The translations under genes were made by a program, and so were the position numbers. A stretch of 64,000 nucleotides of DNA from contig NZ_JAKILG010000013.1 of the NCBI RefSeq assembly GCF_023283765.1, forward strand, positions 1-64,000, read 5' to 3'. Under the pieces are notes generated by a model. The model was not told the DNA's origin. It was given only the letters and a program-made list of their open reading frames with translations, and searched no databases. Shown one piece after another: positions 41,441 to 49,894 of the stretch. The first letter of the stretch is position 1. Each line of letters starts with the position of its first letter. The stretch comes from Shewanella profunda (lineage in GTDB: Bacteria; Pseudomonadota; Gammaproteobacteria; Enterobacterales; Shewanellaceae).

Positions 41441-42772
41441 TTAAAAAGAATAACTAAACTGTGCCGCAATTGCCTTTTGAGTCGGGAAAAGATCGAAATT
41501 TTGCAACTCCCCCGGAATGGTTGTGCCATCGTTTTTCGGATCTTGCTGATAATATTCCAATCGATAAGACATTTCATGTCCACCAGACAATTTATGACCA
41601 AATTTCACCCCAATTGTGTACGCCGTCATCTTACCAATTCGGTAATCGGCACTGGCAAACTCAGGCAAAGGGGTATCGGCCATCAAAAAGGGTTGATAAA
41701 AATCAGCTGCACTTTGTTGATAGTAACGCAAATGCAATTGGCCGTAGAAGCTACCGCTAAAATAATAACGGTAATGGGTCTCTAAGGTATGCGAAGTGAG
41801 CTCCCAATCATCGGTATTGTAGCGATAGGAAAAATCGACCACGCCAGCGTCTAATGCCCCTTTTGTCATCACATAAAAACTGTGTTTCAAGCGTGAGTCT
41901 GGTCGGCTCTCATACAGTATCTCTTCAGTAATACCATTATTATCGACCACACTGAGCACTTTGTATGGATCGGTTAAGTATCCGTTTACACTCGATAAAC
42001 CATAGTTTGCCTGCAATAACCAACGCTCGCTGAGCACTTGGGTGACACCTAACATAAGATCGGCAGTCTGTTTGTTATCGCTACCACTTTGGCGGGTCGC
42101 CTCAAATGCAGTGCGATAGGCCTCTTCTGTGGTGAAGTTATCGCGAATGACCATGGCAGATAAATCGACTGGTCGCCCGCCTTCAGGATCTACAACATCA
42201 AAACTGTAGGCAGTACCTAAAAATAAAGTCGTATTATCTTTATTAAAACCCCGTTCAATGCCTACATTCGCGCCGATAGACATATAATCAAATTCTTTAG
42301 AACCATAGGCACCGACACTAAGTTTCCAATCAGGATTAAGCACTTCGCTCCACGCGACATTCGCTTGAACCCGGGTGTCCTGGAATGTGTCATCAAGCGG
42401 TGTTTCACCCGCGGATACATGATATTGACCATTCCCCGATGGACGGGTGAAGGTTTGACTAGTGCTTTGGGCTACAGCTCCCGATGCCGATGAGCCCGTT
42501 AAGCTATCAACAACCAGTTTGAGATCCAACACACTATCGTCACCAAAGGCCTTTTGCGCTGTACCTATCGCCTCAATCGCCTGTACTCTATCTTGCTCAC
42601 CGTAATACATCAGCGCAGCATCAATTTTCCAGTCATCGGTTTTTTTTGCTAATTCAGTGGCATAGGCACTGGTGGTAAACAGACCACAACTGGCTAGCGC
42701 GAGGGCGCTTGCAATCTGCTTAGTTTGTTGCTTTGTTTGTATCTTTTTGAGGGTATTTTGTCTATTTGTCAT
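41441..42772 (-). CDS. DUF3570 outer-membrane beta-barrel protein with candidate flavinylation motif
   Basis: A 443-residue exported protein (signal peptide ending near TSAYA) that I recognise as DUF3570. The mature part is rich in alternating aromatic/polar beta-strands and ends in Phe (AAQFSYSF), the classic last strand of an outer-membrane barrel. About 50 residues into the mature protein it contains D-S-L-T-G-S-S (codons at about 42488-42508), which fits the ApbE target consensus D-x-x-(S/T)-G-(A/S)-(S/T), with the Thr as possible FMN acceptor. It is flanked by DUF4266 and apbE. Function is unknown; an FMN-carrying outer-membrane protein is my inference. Confidence 0.82.
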   Translation of the reverse strand: MTNRQNTLKKIQTKQQTKQIASALALASCGLFTTSAYATELAKKTDDWKIDAALMYYGEQDRVQAIEAIGTAQKAFGDDSVLDLKLVVDSLTGSSASGAVAQSTSQTFTRPSGNGQYHVSAGETPLDDTFQDTRVQANVAWSEVLNPDWKLSVGAYGSKEFDYMSIGANVGIERGFNKDNTTLFLGTAYSFDVVDPEGGRPVDLSAMVIRDNFTTEEAYRTAFEATRQSGSDNKQTADLMLGVTQVLSERWLLQANYGLSSVNGYLTDPYKVLSVVDNNGITEEILYESRPDSRLKHSFYVMTKGALDAGVVDFSYRYNTDDWELTSHTLETHYRYYFSGSFYGQLHLRYYQQSAADFYQPFLMADTPLPEFASADYRIGKMTAYTIGVKFGHKLSGGHEMSYRLEYYQQDPKNDGTTIPGELQNFDLFPTQKAIAAQFSYSF

Positions 42773-42860
42773 AGCTGACAACACCTGTAGGCCACTTGAT
42801 ATTCATTTTGAACTCCTTGATGTCATGGGAATATTTCACCACATAACACCCCGAAGCATT

Positions 42861-43079
42861 TTAGTTACAGCCACATCCACCGCCTGCAAAGGCTCGGCCA
42901 CCACTACTACCTTCTTTACTAAAATAAATATGATCATCCAGCGCTAAATCGAGTTTTTCACTGTCAAGCGCCATATCACTACGGGCCAACTGGCCTTTTT
43001 CCCACGGTTCGACACCTAAGCTTGAACAACCACTCAAACCAATGATGAGAGAGACTGCGATAAATGCGGGTTTAAGCAT
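42861..43079 (-). CDS. DUF4266 small lipoprotein with Gly/Cys-rich C-terminus
   Basis: A 72-residue lipoprotein precursor: hydrophobic signal and lipobox LSGC (Cys at residue 18). A charged middle (EPWEKGQLARSDMALDSEK) follows, ending in GRAFAGGGCGCN. The strict C-terminal Gly-Cys-Gly-Cys-Asn end is the hallmark of DUF4266 and suggests a metal or disulfide site. It lies 3 bp after the thioredoxin-like gene, which could keep those cysteines reduced or form their disulfide. The molecular role is not established. Confidence 0.85.
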   Translation of the reverse strand: MLKPAFIAVSLIIGLSGCSSLGVEPWEKGQLARSDMALDSEKLDLALDDHIYFSKEGSSGGRAFAGGGCGCN

Positions 43080-43082
43080 AAA

Positions 43083-43550
43083 TTACTCCTTGAGTAGGCT
43101 GACGAGCTCTTGCTCGTAGTCAGTGATTTTATCGGTATAAAACCCCACATGGCTCTGCACTAACTGGCCTTGGCGGTTAAATATAAAACTGCTTGGCATT
43201 CCTAATAAATCAAAGCTGCGCGCGACATCCCCTTCTGGATTAAAACGCACCGAAAAATCAGCAGGAACATCTGCGAGAAAGGCCTGAGCCAGTGCGGGAT
43301 CTGTATCTAGATTGATGGCAACAACGGCCAAACCTTGCGCTTGATACTTTCTTTGCATCTCGTTCATCCATGGAAACGACTTACGGCAAGGTACACACCA
43401 AGACGCCCAAAAATCGACATACACCACCTGCCCCTTAAATTCGGCCAGTGAAGTCGTTTGATTTTGCACATCAAATACTTGGTGCTCTAAAGAAGGCGCG
43501 GCTTGGACACCCATAGCCATCAAAACCAATAGTGATAATAATTTTTTCAT
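43083..43550 (-). CDS. TlpA/ResA-like periplasmic thioredoxin
   Basis: A 155-residue exported thioredoxin-fold protein. It has a signal peptide MKKLLSLLVLMAMGVQAAP, the active site WASWCVPCRKSFP (Cys52 and Cys55) and the cis-Pro region LGMPSSFIFNRQGQ. The TlpA/ResA insertion is present (KYQAQGLAVVAINLDTDPA). Such proteins reduce specific cysteine pairs in the periplasm. It is the first gene of the DUF4266-DUF3570-ApbE run, so its likely client is the C-G-C pair of the DUF4266 lipoprotein. Confidence 0.92.
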   Translation of the reverse strand: MKKLLSLLVLMAMGVQAAPSLEHQVFDVQNQTTSLAEFKGQVVYVDFWASWCVPCRKSFPWMNEMQRKYQAQGLAVVAINLDTDPALAQAFLADVPADFSVRFNPEGDVARSFDLLGMPSSFIFNRQGQLVQSHVGFYTDKITDYEQELVSLLKE

Positions 43551-43595
43551 AACATATCCACTGCTAACAATTAAGTTTGAATTTATTAACTCAAT

Positions 43596-43612
43596 CTTAA
43601 GGTTTTCTTAAA
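43596..43612. promoter_or_regulatory. PmrA/QseB-type direct repeat upstream of the TlpA-DUF4266-DUF3570 run
   Basis: CTTAAG-GTTTT-CTTAAA fits the (C/T)TTAA(G/T)-N5-(C/T)TTAA(G/T) box of PmrA/QseB-type regulators on either strand. It lies 46-62 bp upstream of the first ATG of a run whose last two genes encode a regulator of this type. Confidence 0.6.
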
Positions 43613-43813
43613 CAACAAAATAATAAATCCGCTAAGGGTGGGTTCGTCTTAGGTTCAATCCATAGCACCGTATTGATCAATGGTCACTAAGTGAACTATT
43701 TACATCAAAAAACCTTACAATGAGACATTTTGTCCCATCGGGAGAGTTGAAATTAGATCTGGGTCATGTTAATCAAATGTCAAAATAAGTTCTGTCACAT
43801 CTATTAAAAATTC

Positions 43814-43827
43814 TTGATATACATCAA
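43814..43827. promoter_or_regulatory. FNR/EtrA-type palindrome upstream of hyaA
   Basis: TTGAT-ATAC-ATCAA is a perfect match to the FNR consensus. It is centred about 95 bp before the hyaA ATG, fitting activation of hydrogenase under anaerobiosis by EtrA (the Shewanella FNR). Confidence 0.75.
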
Positions 43828-43915
43828 TAATCTTTACAATTCTAAGGCCTAAACTGATAACGTCAATTATGTAAACCCTTTACAATTTACATTCAAATAA
43901 CAAAAAGGTTGATCC

Positions 43916-45052
43916 ATGGACACACATGCAGCCCTATATGAACAGGGAAAGGCGCGCTTAGAAGCACTACGCCAGCTCGCTCCCCGTCAACAACAATCCC
44001 TCGTCGAAAAAATGCAACAACATGGCATTAGCCGCCGTGATTTTATGAAATGGAGTGCCATGGTGACGGGCATGCTCGCATTACCACTTCCGTTTAGTAA
44101 CTTAGTGGCCGAAGCCGCCGAATTAGCCGACCGAGTACCGTTAATTTGGTTACATATGGCCGAGTGTACAGGTTGTTCTGAATCCCTCGTTCGTGCCGAT
44201 ACGCCTAACTTAGATTCACTGATCTTTGACCATATTTCCCTTGAGTATCATGAGACCTTAATGGCTGCCGCTGGGTGGCAAGCTGAAGAAAATCTCGAAC
44301 ATGCTCTAGAAGCCTACAAGGGTCGCTACTTGCTGGCTGTTGAAGGTGCAATTCCTACCGCCAATAACGGCAGTTTCTTAACGGTTGGTTGCAAAGGCCA
44401 CACTGGTTTAGAAATCATCAAGCATGCCGCCGAAGGTGCCGCTGCGATTATTTCGGTAGGCACTTGTGCCGCATTTGGTGGCGTGCAAGCCGCATACCCT
44501 AACCCCACAGGCGCAAAAGGTGTTCACGAGGTAGTGAGCAAACCTGTCGTCAACTTAGGGGGTTGCCCACCGAGTGAGAAGAATATCGTGGGTACGCTTA
44601 TGTACTTCATTATGTTCGGAAGATTACCTGCACTAGACATGTTTAACCGTCCAAAATGGGCCTATGGTGCTCGAGTACACGATAACTGTGAACGTCGTGG
44701 CCGTTTCGATGCTGGTGAATTCGTTGAAGAATTTGGCGATCACGGCGCTAAAGAAGGTTACTGCCTCTATAAAGTGGGTTGTAAAGGTCCTTACACTTAC
44801 AACAACTGCCCAACCGAACGCTTTAATCACCATACCAGTTGGCCAGTTTTAGCTGGGCATGGTTGTATGGGCTGCTCAGAGCCGAGTTTCTGGGATGATA
44901 TGGCTGACTTTGAAAAACCCCTTGGCCGTCAACTCCTCCATGGATTGGATGCGACCGCAGACACTATTGGTGCGGTAATTTTAGGCGCGACTGTGGTGGG
45001 CATTGGAGCCCATGCTGTTGCCAGTATTTTTGCCAAACCGCTGGAGGAATAA
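43916..45052 (+). CDS. hyaA: [NiFe] hydrogenase small subunit precursor
   Basis: A 378-residue small subunit with a long Tat signal: the twin Arg lies in ISRRDFMKWSAMV (Arg40-Arg41), followed by a hydrophobic stretch, so the folded heterodimer is exported. Iron-sulfur ligands include Cys84 and Cys87 in ECTGCSES, Cys in VGTCAAFGG and NLGGCPPSE, and a C-terminal set in NCPTERFNHHTSWPV and HGCMGCSEP. The proximal motif is CTGC, not the extra-Cys CTCC of oxygen-tolerant enzymes, so oxygen sensitivity is expected. The C-terminal membrane helix (ATADTIGAVILGATVVGIG) anchors it to cytochrome b. Confidence 0.96.
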   Translation: MDTHAALYEQGKARLEALRQLAPRQQQSLVEKMQQHGISRRDFMKWSAMVTGMLALPLPFSNLVAEAAELADRVPLIWLHMAECTGCSESLVRADTPNLDSLIFDHISLEYHETLMAAAGWQAEENLEHALEAYKGRYLLAVEGAIPTANNGSFLTVGCKGHTGLEIIKHAAEGAAAIISVGTCAAFGGVQAAYPNPTGAKGVHEVVSKPVVNLGGCPPSEKNIVGTLMYFIMFGRLPALDMFNRPKWAYGARVHDNCERRGRFDAGEFVEEFGDHGAKEGYCLYKVGCKGPYTYNNCPTERFNHHTSWPVLAGHGCMGCSEPSFWDDMADFEKPLGRQLLHGLDATADTIGAVILGATVVGIGAHAVASIFAKPLEE

Positions 45053-45055
45053 CCC

Positions 45056-46759
45056 ATGAGCAAGCGCGTTGTTATCGACCCTATCACCCGTATTGAGGGT
45101 CACTTACGTATCGAAGTTGAAGTTGATGAGAATAATGTCATCAATAAGGCTTGGTCATCCTCTACCCTTTGGCGTGGTATTGAAGTCATCCTCAAAGGCC
45201 GTACGCCTATGGATGTGGGCCTTATCGTTCAGCGGATTTGTGGTGTTTGTACTTATTCCCATTACCGCTGTGGTACTGAAGCCGTTGAAAATGCATTGGG
45301 GATCCAAATCCCACTGAACGCAAAATACCTACGTTCCTTAATGCAAACCTCACTCTATATGCACGATCATATTGTGCACTTCTATCATTTACATGGTTTA
45401 GATTGGGTCGATGTTGTGTCTGCGTTGAGTGCCGATCCGGCTAAAGCAGCACAGGTTGCCTTAAAGTACGCAGATAATCCTATTGCGGCTGGTGAAGGTG
45501 ATCTTCGGGCTGTGCAAGAAAGAGTTAAAGGCTTTGTTGAAACAGGCAAACTTGGCCCATTCGCTAACGCTTACTGGGGCAATGGTACCTATAAATTTAC
45601 GCCTGAACAAAACCTTATCGCACTATCGCACTACCTAAAAGCACTTGAAGTGCAAAGAGTTGCAGCTGAAATGCTCGCGATATTTGGCGGTAAATCACCT
45701 CATCCACAATCACTGGTTGTCGGTGGTGTCACCTCGGTACGTGACATGTTAAGCCCTGCGCGTTTGCAGGAATGGAAACAAAAACACGCTATCGTTACTG
45801 ATTTTATCCTGCGCGCCTATCAAGCGGATATCGTGATGGCAGCCGAAGCCTTTGGTACGGAACCCAGTGTGCTTGGCGGCGTGAATGTGAAAAACTTCTT
45901 GGCCACAAATGACTTTGTCTTGGCTAATGGTGAATTCATGTTCGATCAAGGCGTGATCATGAATGGTGATCTTGCTGGTGTTAGCGATATCAATCCAGAT
46001 CTGATCGCCGAAGACGTAAGCCACGCTTGGTATACAGCCGATGCGCCGCAACATCCCTATGATGGTACGACTATCCCTAACTATACTGGCTTTATCGAAC
46101 GCGACACTGTGTATGGCAAGCTGCCAACACTGGACGGCGATGGTAAGTATTCTTGGGTAAAATCACCACGTTATCAAGGTGAACCAGTAGAAGTGGGCCC
46201 ACTTTCTTGTCTATTAGTGAGTTATGCTCGTGGTAATAAAGTCGTAGTGGATGCCGTTAATGGCTTATTGGCCCGTACAGGTTTACCTGTTGAAGCCTTA
46301 TTTACCACATTAGGCCGCACCGCAGCCCGTATGTTGCAAACCGTTATCGTTGCTCAAGAAGGATTAAAAACCTTCGATGCTTTACTCGTCAACATCCAGT
46401 CCGATAAAACGACCTTCGTTAAGCCCAATATTGACCCTAATAAAGAGTATGTAGGTCATGCCATGATTGAGGCACCACGCGGTATGTTAAGCCACTGGAT
46501 CCGCATCAAAAATGGGGTTGTTGAAAATTATCAAGCTGTCGTACCAACCACTTGGAACGCTGGCCCTGTAGATGCAAATGGCAAAATAGGTCCCTATGAA
46601 GCCTCACTCATTGGCTTAAAACTGGAAGATCCAACCAAACCCCTTGAGGTGATACGTATTATTCACTCATTTGACCCTTGCATGGCGTGTTCTGTACACG
46701 TAATGGATTTCAAAGGTCAGGCGTTGAGCGAGTTCCGTGTCAGCCCCAATGGACAATAA
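45056..46759 (+). CDS. hyaB: [NiFe] hydrogenase large subunit
   Basis: A 567-residue large subunit carrying the NiFe(CN)2CO site. The N-terminal ligand pair is Cys62/Cys65 in QRICGVCTYSH and the C-terminal pair is Cys542/Cys545 in FDPCMACSVH. The 19-residue tail after His548 (VMDFKGQALSEF...) is the peptide removed by the maturation protease encoded downstream. It starts 3 bp after hyaA. The enzyme is a membrane-bound, periplasmic H2-uptake or H2-evolving hydrogenase of group 1. Confidence 0.97.
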   Translation: MSKRVVIDPITRIEGHLRIEVEVDENNVINKAWSSSTLWRGIEVILKGRTPMDVGLIVQRICGVCTYSHYRCGTEAVENALGIQIPLNAKYLRSLMQTSLYMHDHIVHFYHLHGLDWVDVVSALSADPAKAAQVALKYADNPIAAGEGDLRAVQERVKGFVETGKLGPFANAYWGNGTYKFTPEQNLIALSHYLKALEVQRVAAEMLAIFGGKSPHPQSLVVGGVTSVRDMLSPARLQEWKQKHAIVTDFILRAYQADIVMAAEAFGTEPSVLGGVNVKNFLATNDFVLANGEFMFDQGVIMNGDLAGVSDINPDLIAEDVSHAWYTADAPQHPYDGTTIPNYTGFIERDTVYGKLPTLDGDGKYSWVKSPRYQGEPVEVGPLSCLLVSYARGNKVVVDAVNGLLARTGLPVEALFTTLGRTAARMLQTVIVAQEGLKTFDALLVNIQSDKTTFVKPNIDPNKEYVGHAMIEAPRGMLSHWIRIKNGVVENYQAVVPTTWNAGPVDANGKIGPYEASLIGLKLEDPTKPLEVIRIIHSFDPCMACSVHVMDFKGQALSEFRVSPNGQ

Positions 46760-46778
46760 TCGAGGGAGGGAGCGCATA

Positions 46779-47453
46779 ATGAACCATTCTGCAACCCGCA
46801 TTCGTACACTGGTATTTAGTCCTGCAATACGGATTTTTCACTGGCTCAGGGCACTGTCTATTTTGGTGCTTGTGATCACGGGATTCTATATTGCTTGGCC
46901 GTTTCTTGTGGCACCTGAGAGTAGCGATGTACTCGTTCAAGGCTGGATCCGCTTTGCTCACTTGATTTGTGGTTTTTTACTGACTGCAATCACCTTAGTT
47001 CGCTTCTACCTGTATTTTTTCAGCCGAAGTGATATTGAGCGACGTTCATTTCGCGATGTAATGAGCATCAAAAGTTGGATAACCCAACTGAAATCCTACC
47101 TTTGGATGGGACATTTGCATAAAGCAGGAGTCTATGGACCACTGCAATTTGTGACTTATGTAGCAATATCCTTAGTTGCACTGGTGATTTGTATTACAGG
47201 CCTCGTTTTATATGCCAATGTATACCACGAAGGTTTAGGTGGCATGCTTTGGAGCAGCGCAGCCTGGATTACAGCGCAAATGGGTGGACTGGCACAGGTA
47301 AGGATTTGGCACCACTACCTTACTTGGGCATTTGTTATCTTTGTGGTTATCCACGTCTATATGGCGGTTTGGTCAGGGATACGCTTCAAACATAACTCTG
47401 TTGACTCAATTGTCTCTGGCTATGACTACCCTAAGCCAGACTCACATCACTAG
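46779..47453 (+). CDS. hyaC: Hydrogenase cytochrome b subunit
   Basis: A 224-residue membrane protein with four hydrophobic segments and the heme-ligand histidines of the HyaC/HydC family (RIFHWLRALSIL, IRFAHLICGF, RIWHHYLTWAFVIFVVIHVYMA). It passes electrons between the hydrogenase small subunit and quinone. The ATG at 46779 is chosen because GGGAGG lies just upstream; an earlier in-frame start overlaps the hyaB end and adds unmatched residues. Confidence 0.94.
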   Translation: MNHSATRIRTLVFSPAIRIFHWLRALSILVLVITGFYIAWPFLVAPESSDVLVQGWIRFAHLICGFLLTAITLVRFYLYFFSRSDIERRSFRDVMSIKSWITQLKSYLWMGHLHKAGVYGPLQFVTYVAISLVALVICITGLVLYANVYHEGLGGMLWSSAAWITAQMGGLAQVRIWHHYLTWAFVIFVVIHVYMAVWSGIRFKHNSVDSIVSGYDYPKPDSHH

Positions 47454-47460
47454 GAGTCCA

Positions 47461-48024
47461 ATGAAGATATTGCTACTTGGTATTGGCAATGTCCTGTACG
47501 CCGATGAAGGCATCGGCGTACATTTTGTCAATTACATTGCTGATAATTATCAGTTTACGCATGAGTCCCACCAGCTAGAACTGCTTGACGGCGGAACTCT
47601 GGCTCAGGGGCTCATTCCTATTATTTGTCAGTATGATTATTTGATTGTAGTTGATACCGTCAATGCCAACGGCGTAGATGCTGGAGAAGTCTATTTCTTC
47701 GATTTTGATAAAGCGCCCAAGGAAATTGATTGGCAAGGCAGCGCCCATGAAGTGGAAATGCTGCAAACCCTCAATATGATGGAAATGGTGGGTGACAGGC
47801 CTATAACCTTTGTACTAGGTGTCACGCCTACCGTGCTCGAACCTATGATCCTAGGACTAACACCTAAGGTCGCTGCTGCCGTTCCTTTGATGGAAAAAAC
47901 CTTGTTAGCCCACTTAGCCTCCCTTGGATTTACTGTGACGCGCATTGCCGAACATAGCATCGACTCGCTGATCCCAGACTCTTATAAACGTGGTGTCCTT
48001 ATAGATGAAAAACATCAGATTTGA
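47461..48024 (+). CDS. hyaD: Hydrogenase maturation endopeptidase
   Basis: A 187-residue M52-type protease: MKILLLGIGNVLYADEGIGVH with the Ni-sensing Glu/Asp, LLDGGTLAQGL, and the conserved His in QGSAHEVEMLQTL. It cleaves the C-terminal tail of HyaB once nickel is inserted. It begins 7 bp after hyaC and overlaps the following gene by 20 bp. In-frame codons upstream of 47461 lie inside hyaC and are rejected. Confidence 0.94.
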   Translation: MKILLLGIGNVLYADEGIGVHFVNYIADNYQFTHESHQLELLDGGTLAQGLIPIICQYDYLIVVDTVNANGVDAGEVYFFDFDKAPKEIDWQGSAHEVEMLQTLNMMEMVGDRPITFVLGVTPTVLEPMILGLTPKVAAAVPLMEKTLLAHLASLGFTVTRIAEHSIDSLIPDSYKRGVLIDEKHQI

Positions 48025-49864
48025 TTTTACCTGCTCACGTCAGGTGCCTTTGTATGCGCATTTATGTAATCAATATCTAAATTATGATGCGCTGAACATT
48101 ACCATTGGCTGCGACAATCAAAACCACTTCGGCTCGCAAACCTATTTTATTGAAGCCCAAGGCGAGCAAGCACAACTTGAGCAACTCGCCGATGCGATAG
48201 CAGCGGACTTTTTAATTTCTGCTTGGCTAATTGACTCAGGTATCAAGGTCATAGATGAACCCACAGGTAGCAAAGCACTACTGACCTATTCGCAAGCTGT
48301 ATCTTCACAAGCCAGTGCAACCCAGGCAATAGCCCCCTTTTGTCAACAATGCTACCCGCTGCTCGGTGATAATCAGTCGGCTAAGTTTGGGACCATTGAC
48401 TTGGCTTGTCCTTGCTGCAAGGGCGAAAACCTATTAACTGCCGAACAAAAAGCCTTAACCTTGTCAGACATTAAAGCCATGGCGCAAAATTTACTGACAC
48501 AGGGAACATTGACACTTAATACACCAGACAGCATCAGTCTTAGCCTAACGCCTTTTACGAATACCCCCTTAGGTGAACGGCCACAATTACTGATCTGCAA
48601 TCCCAATACACTCAATGCACATTTTTGCCTTAAAGATCATCAAGTACTGGGGCTTTCCAGCATTGAAAAACCACTGATCTGCGCCAGACCCACTCAAGAG
48701 CACAGTAAACTCACCGCACCACTCTATGATATTTGCTTTGCCTATAGCCGCGTAATCTTAGTGCTCGCCGAAGTGTTAAGGCAAAAAGGGATTGATTGGG
48801 TCTATATCCAAGGGGCGCACCAAAGACCAAAGCTTGCCTGGGTCGATGGCGCTTGGGCTCAAGTATCAAGTGAAGGGATTGCGACTGTTAAACAGTTTAT
48901 AGCGCCTGAACCACTACGTGAAAAAGTCAGCTTTGAGGGCTACCAAGCTCAATGGCAAGCCATCAAACGCTCGCGTACGCACCAAGGAGAACTGATCGTC
49001 GCGGCGTTATCAGATGCACAATCGAATGAACATTTGACTCTCAATATCACCCATTCAGAGGATCATACCTTCACAGACTGCGTGCTATTAAGTGCATTGC
49101 TTAATGGCAAGTTAGCCAACCAAAAACAGGCAAAAAATGCGGCAATAATCTACTTTAGCCACACTAGACCCAGCCAAATCGTTACCTGTGATAAAAAGGG
49201 CGATACTGAACTCTTCTTCGCATTACCTGAGTTACCCGATAACGGCTATGAAATCTTCCATCAACTGGATTGCAGCCCACAAAAAATGGTAGCGCAAAAG
49301 TTTAAGAGTCTGTTTCCAGATGACTATTTAAAATTACTGAGCCTAAAACTTTCTGGAAGGCGTGATAACTTGCAAAGTCTGTGGGCAATTGCCGCTATTT
49401 TAATGGGGCTTAACCACAGTGAAGAAACCCAAAGTCAACAAATCTTGAGTGATGCCCTAATGGCTGCTGCCATGCGTTACCAAGGTGCCAATGCTCCACG
49501 TATCGATTATCCCCTCACTAAGGGCGAAGCACATCGCAGCCTCAATTGGTGTAAAACCTTAGGTACTGTGCTCAGTTTTCGCATTGCAGGTAATGACGAC
49601 CCTAGCCAACTGGCCTTTGCGATGCAGGATTCCCTTGCAGACTATTTAGCAAACTGGTTAGAACATATAGATCTTAATATCGGATTACAGCAGATTGCTC
49701 TGGCTGGTGATGAGTTAGCCAATGAAACCCTCTGCAAACGGATAAGTTTACGTTTAGGGAAAAACTTTCCCCTTGTGATTAATCGTAGTCTCGATTTAGA
49801 CGGTGATAATTTAGCGGTCGGGGCGCTCTACGCTAAGCAACGCCAACTTAATGAGCAGCGTTAA
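48005..49864 (+). CDS. Hydrogenase accessory protein, degenerate HypF-related (HydE-like)
   Basis: A 619-residue protein in the position of the large accessory gene of Shewanella and epsilonproteobacterial hydrogenase operons (HydE of Wolinella by my recollection). It has a zinc-like Cys cluster (FCQQCYPLL and ACPCCKGE) near residues 110-140. The C-terminal region (QQIALAGDELANETLCKR, INRSLDLDGDNLAVGALYA) resembles the end of the HypF/Kae1 carbamoyl-transfer domain. I do not see the HHHAH metal motif of true HypF, so it is probably catalytically altered. It overlaps hyaD and is followed by hypF after 30 bp. Exact function uncertain. Confidence 0.6.
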   Translation: MKNIRFDFTCSRQVPLYAHLCNQYLNYDALNITIGCDNQNHFGSQTYFIEAQGEQAQLEQLADAIAADFLISAWLIDSGIKVIDEPTGSKALLTYSQAVSSQASATQAIAPFCQQCYPLLGDNQSAKFGTIDLACPCCKGENLLTAEQKALTLSDIKAMAQNLLTQGTLTLNTPDSISLSLTPFTNTPLGERPQLLICNPNTLNAHFCLKDHQVLGLSSIEKPLICARPTQEHSKLTAPLYDICFAYSRVILVLAEVLRQKGIDWVYIQGAHQRPKLAWVDGAWAQVSSEGIATVKQFIAPEPLREKVSFEGYQAQWQAIKRSRTHQGELIVAALSDAQSNEHLTLNITHSEDHTFTDCVLLSALLNGKLANQKQAKNAAIIYFSHTRPSQIVTCDKKGDTELFFALPELPDNGYEIFHQLDCSPQKMVAQKFKSLFPDDYLKLLSLKLSGRRDNLQSLWAIAAILMGLNHSEETQSQQILSDALMAAAMRYQGANAPRIDYPLTKGEAHRSLNWCKTLGTVLSFRIAGNDDPSQLAFAMQDSLADYLANWLEHIDLNIGLQQIALAGDELANETLCKRISLRLGKNFPLVINRSLDLDGDNLAVGALYAKQRQLNEQR

Positions 49865-49894
49865 ACAAAAAAGCCAAGAGAAAGAGAACACGCA

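Noticed and set aside
43916-45052. Oxygen-tolerant type hydrogenase
   Set aside because: The proximal cluster motif is CTGC without the extra cysteines that mark oxygen-tolerant small subunits.
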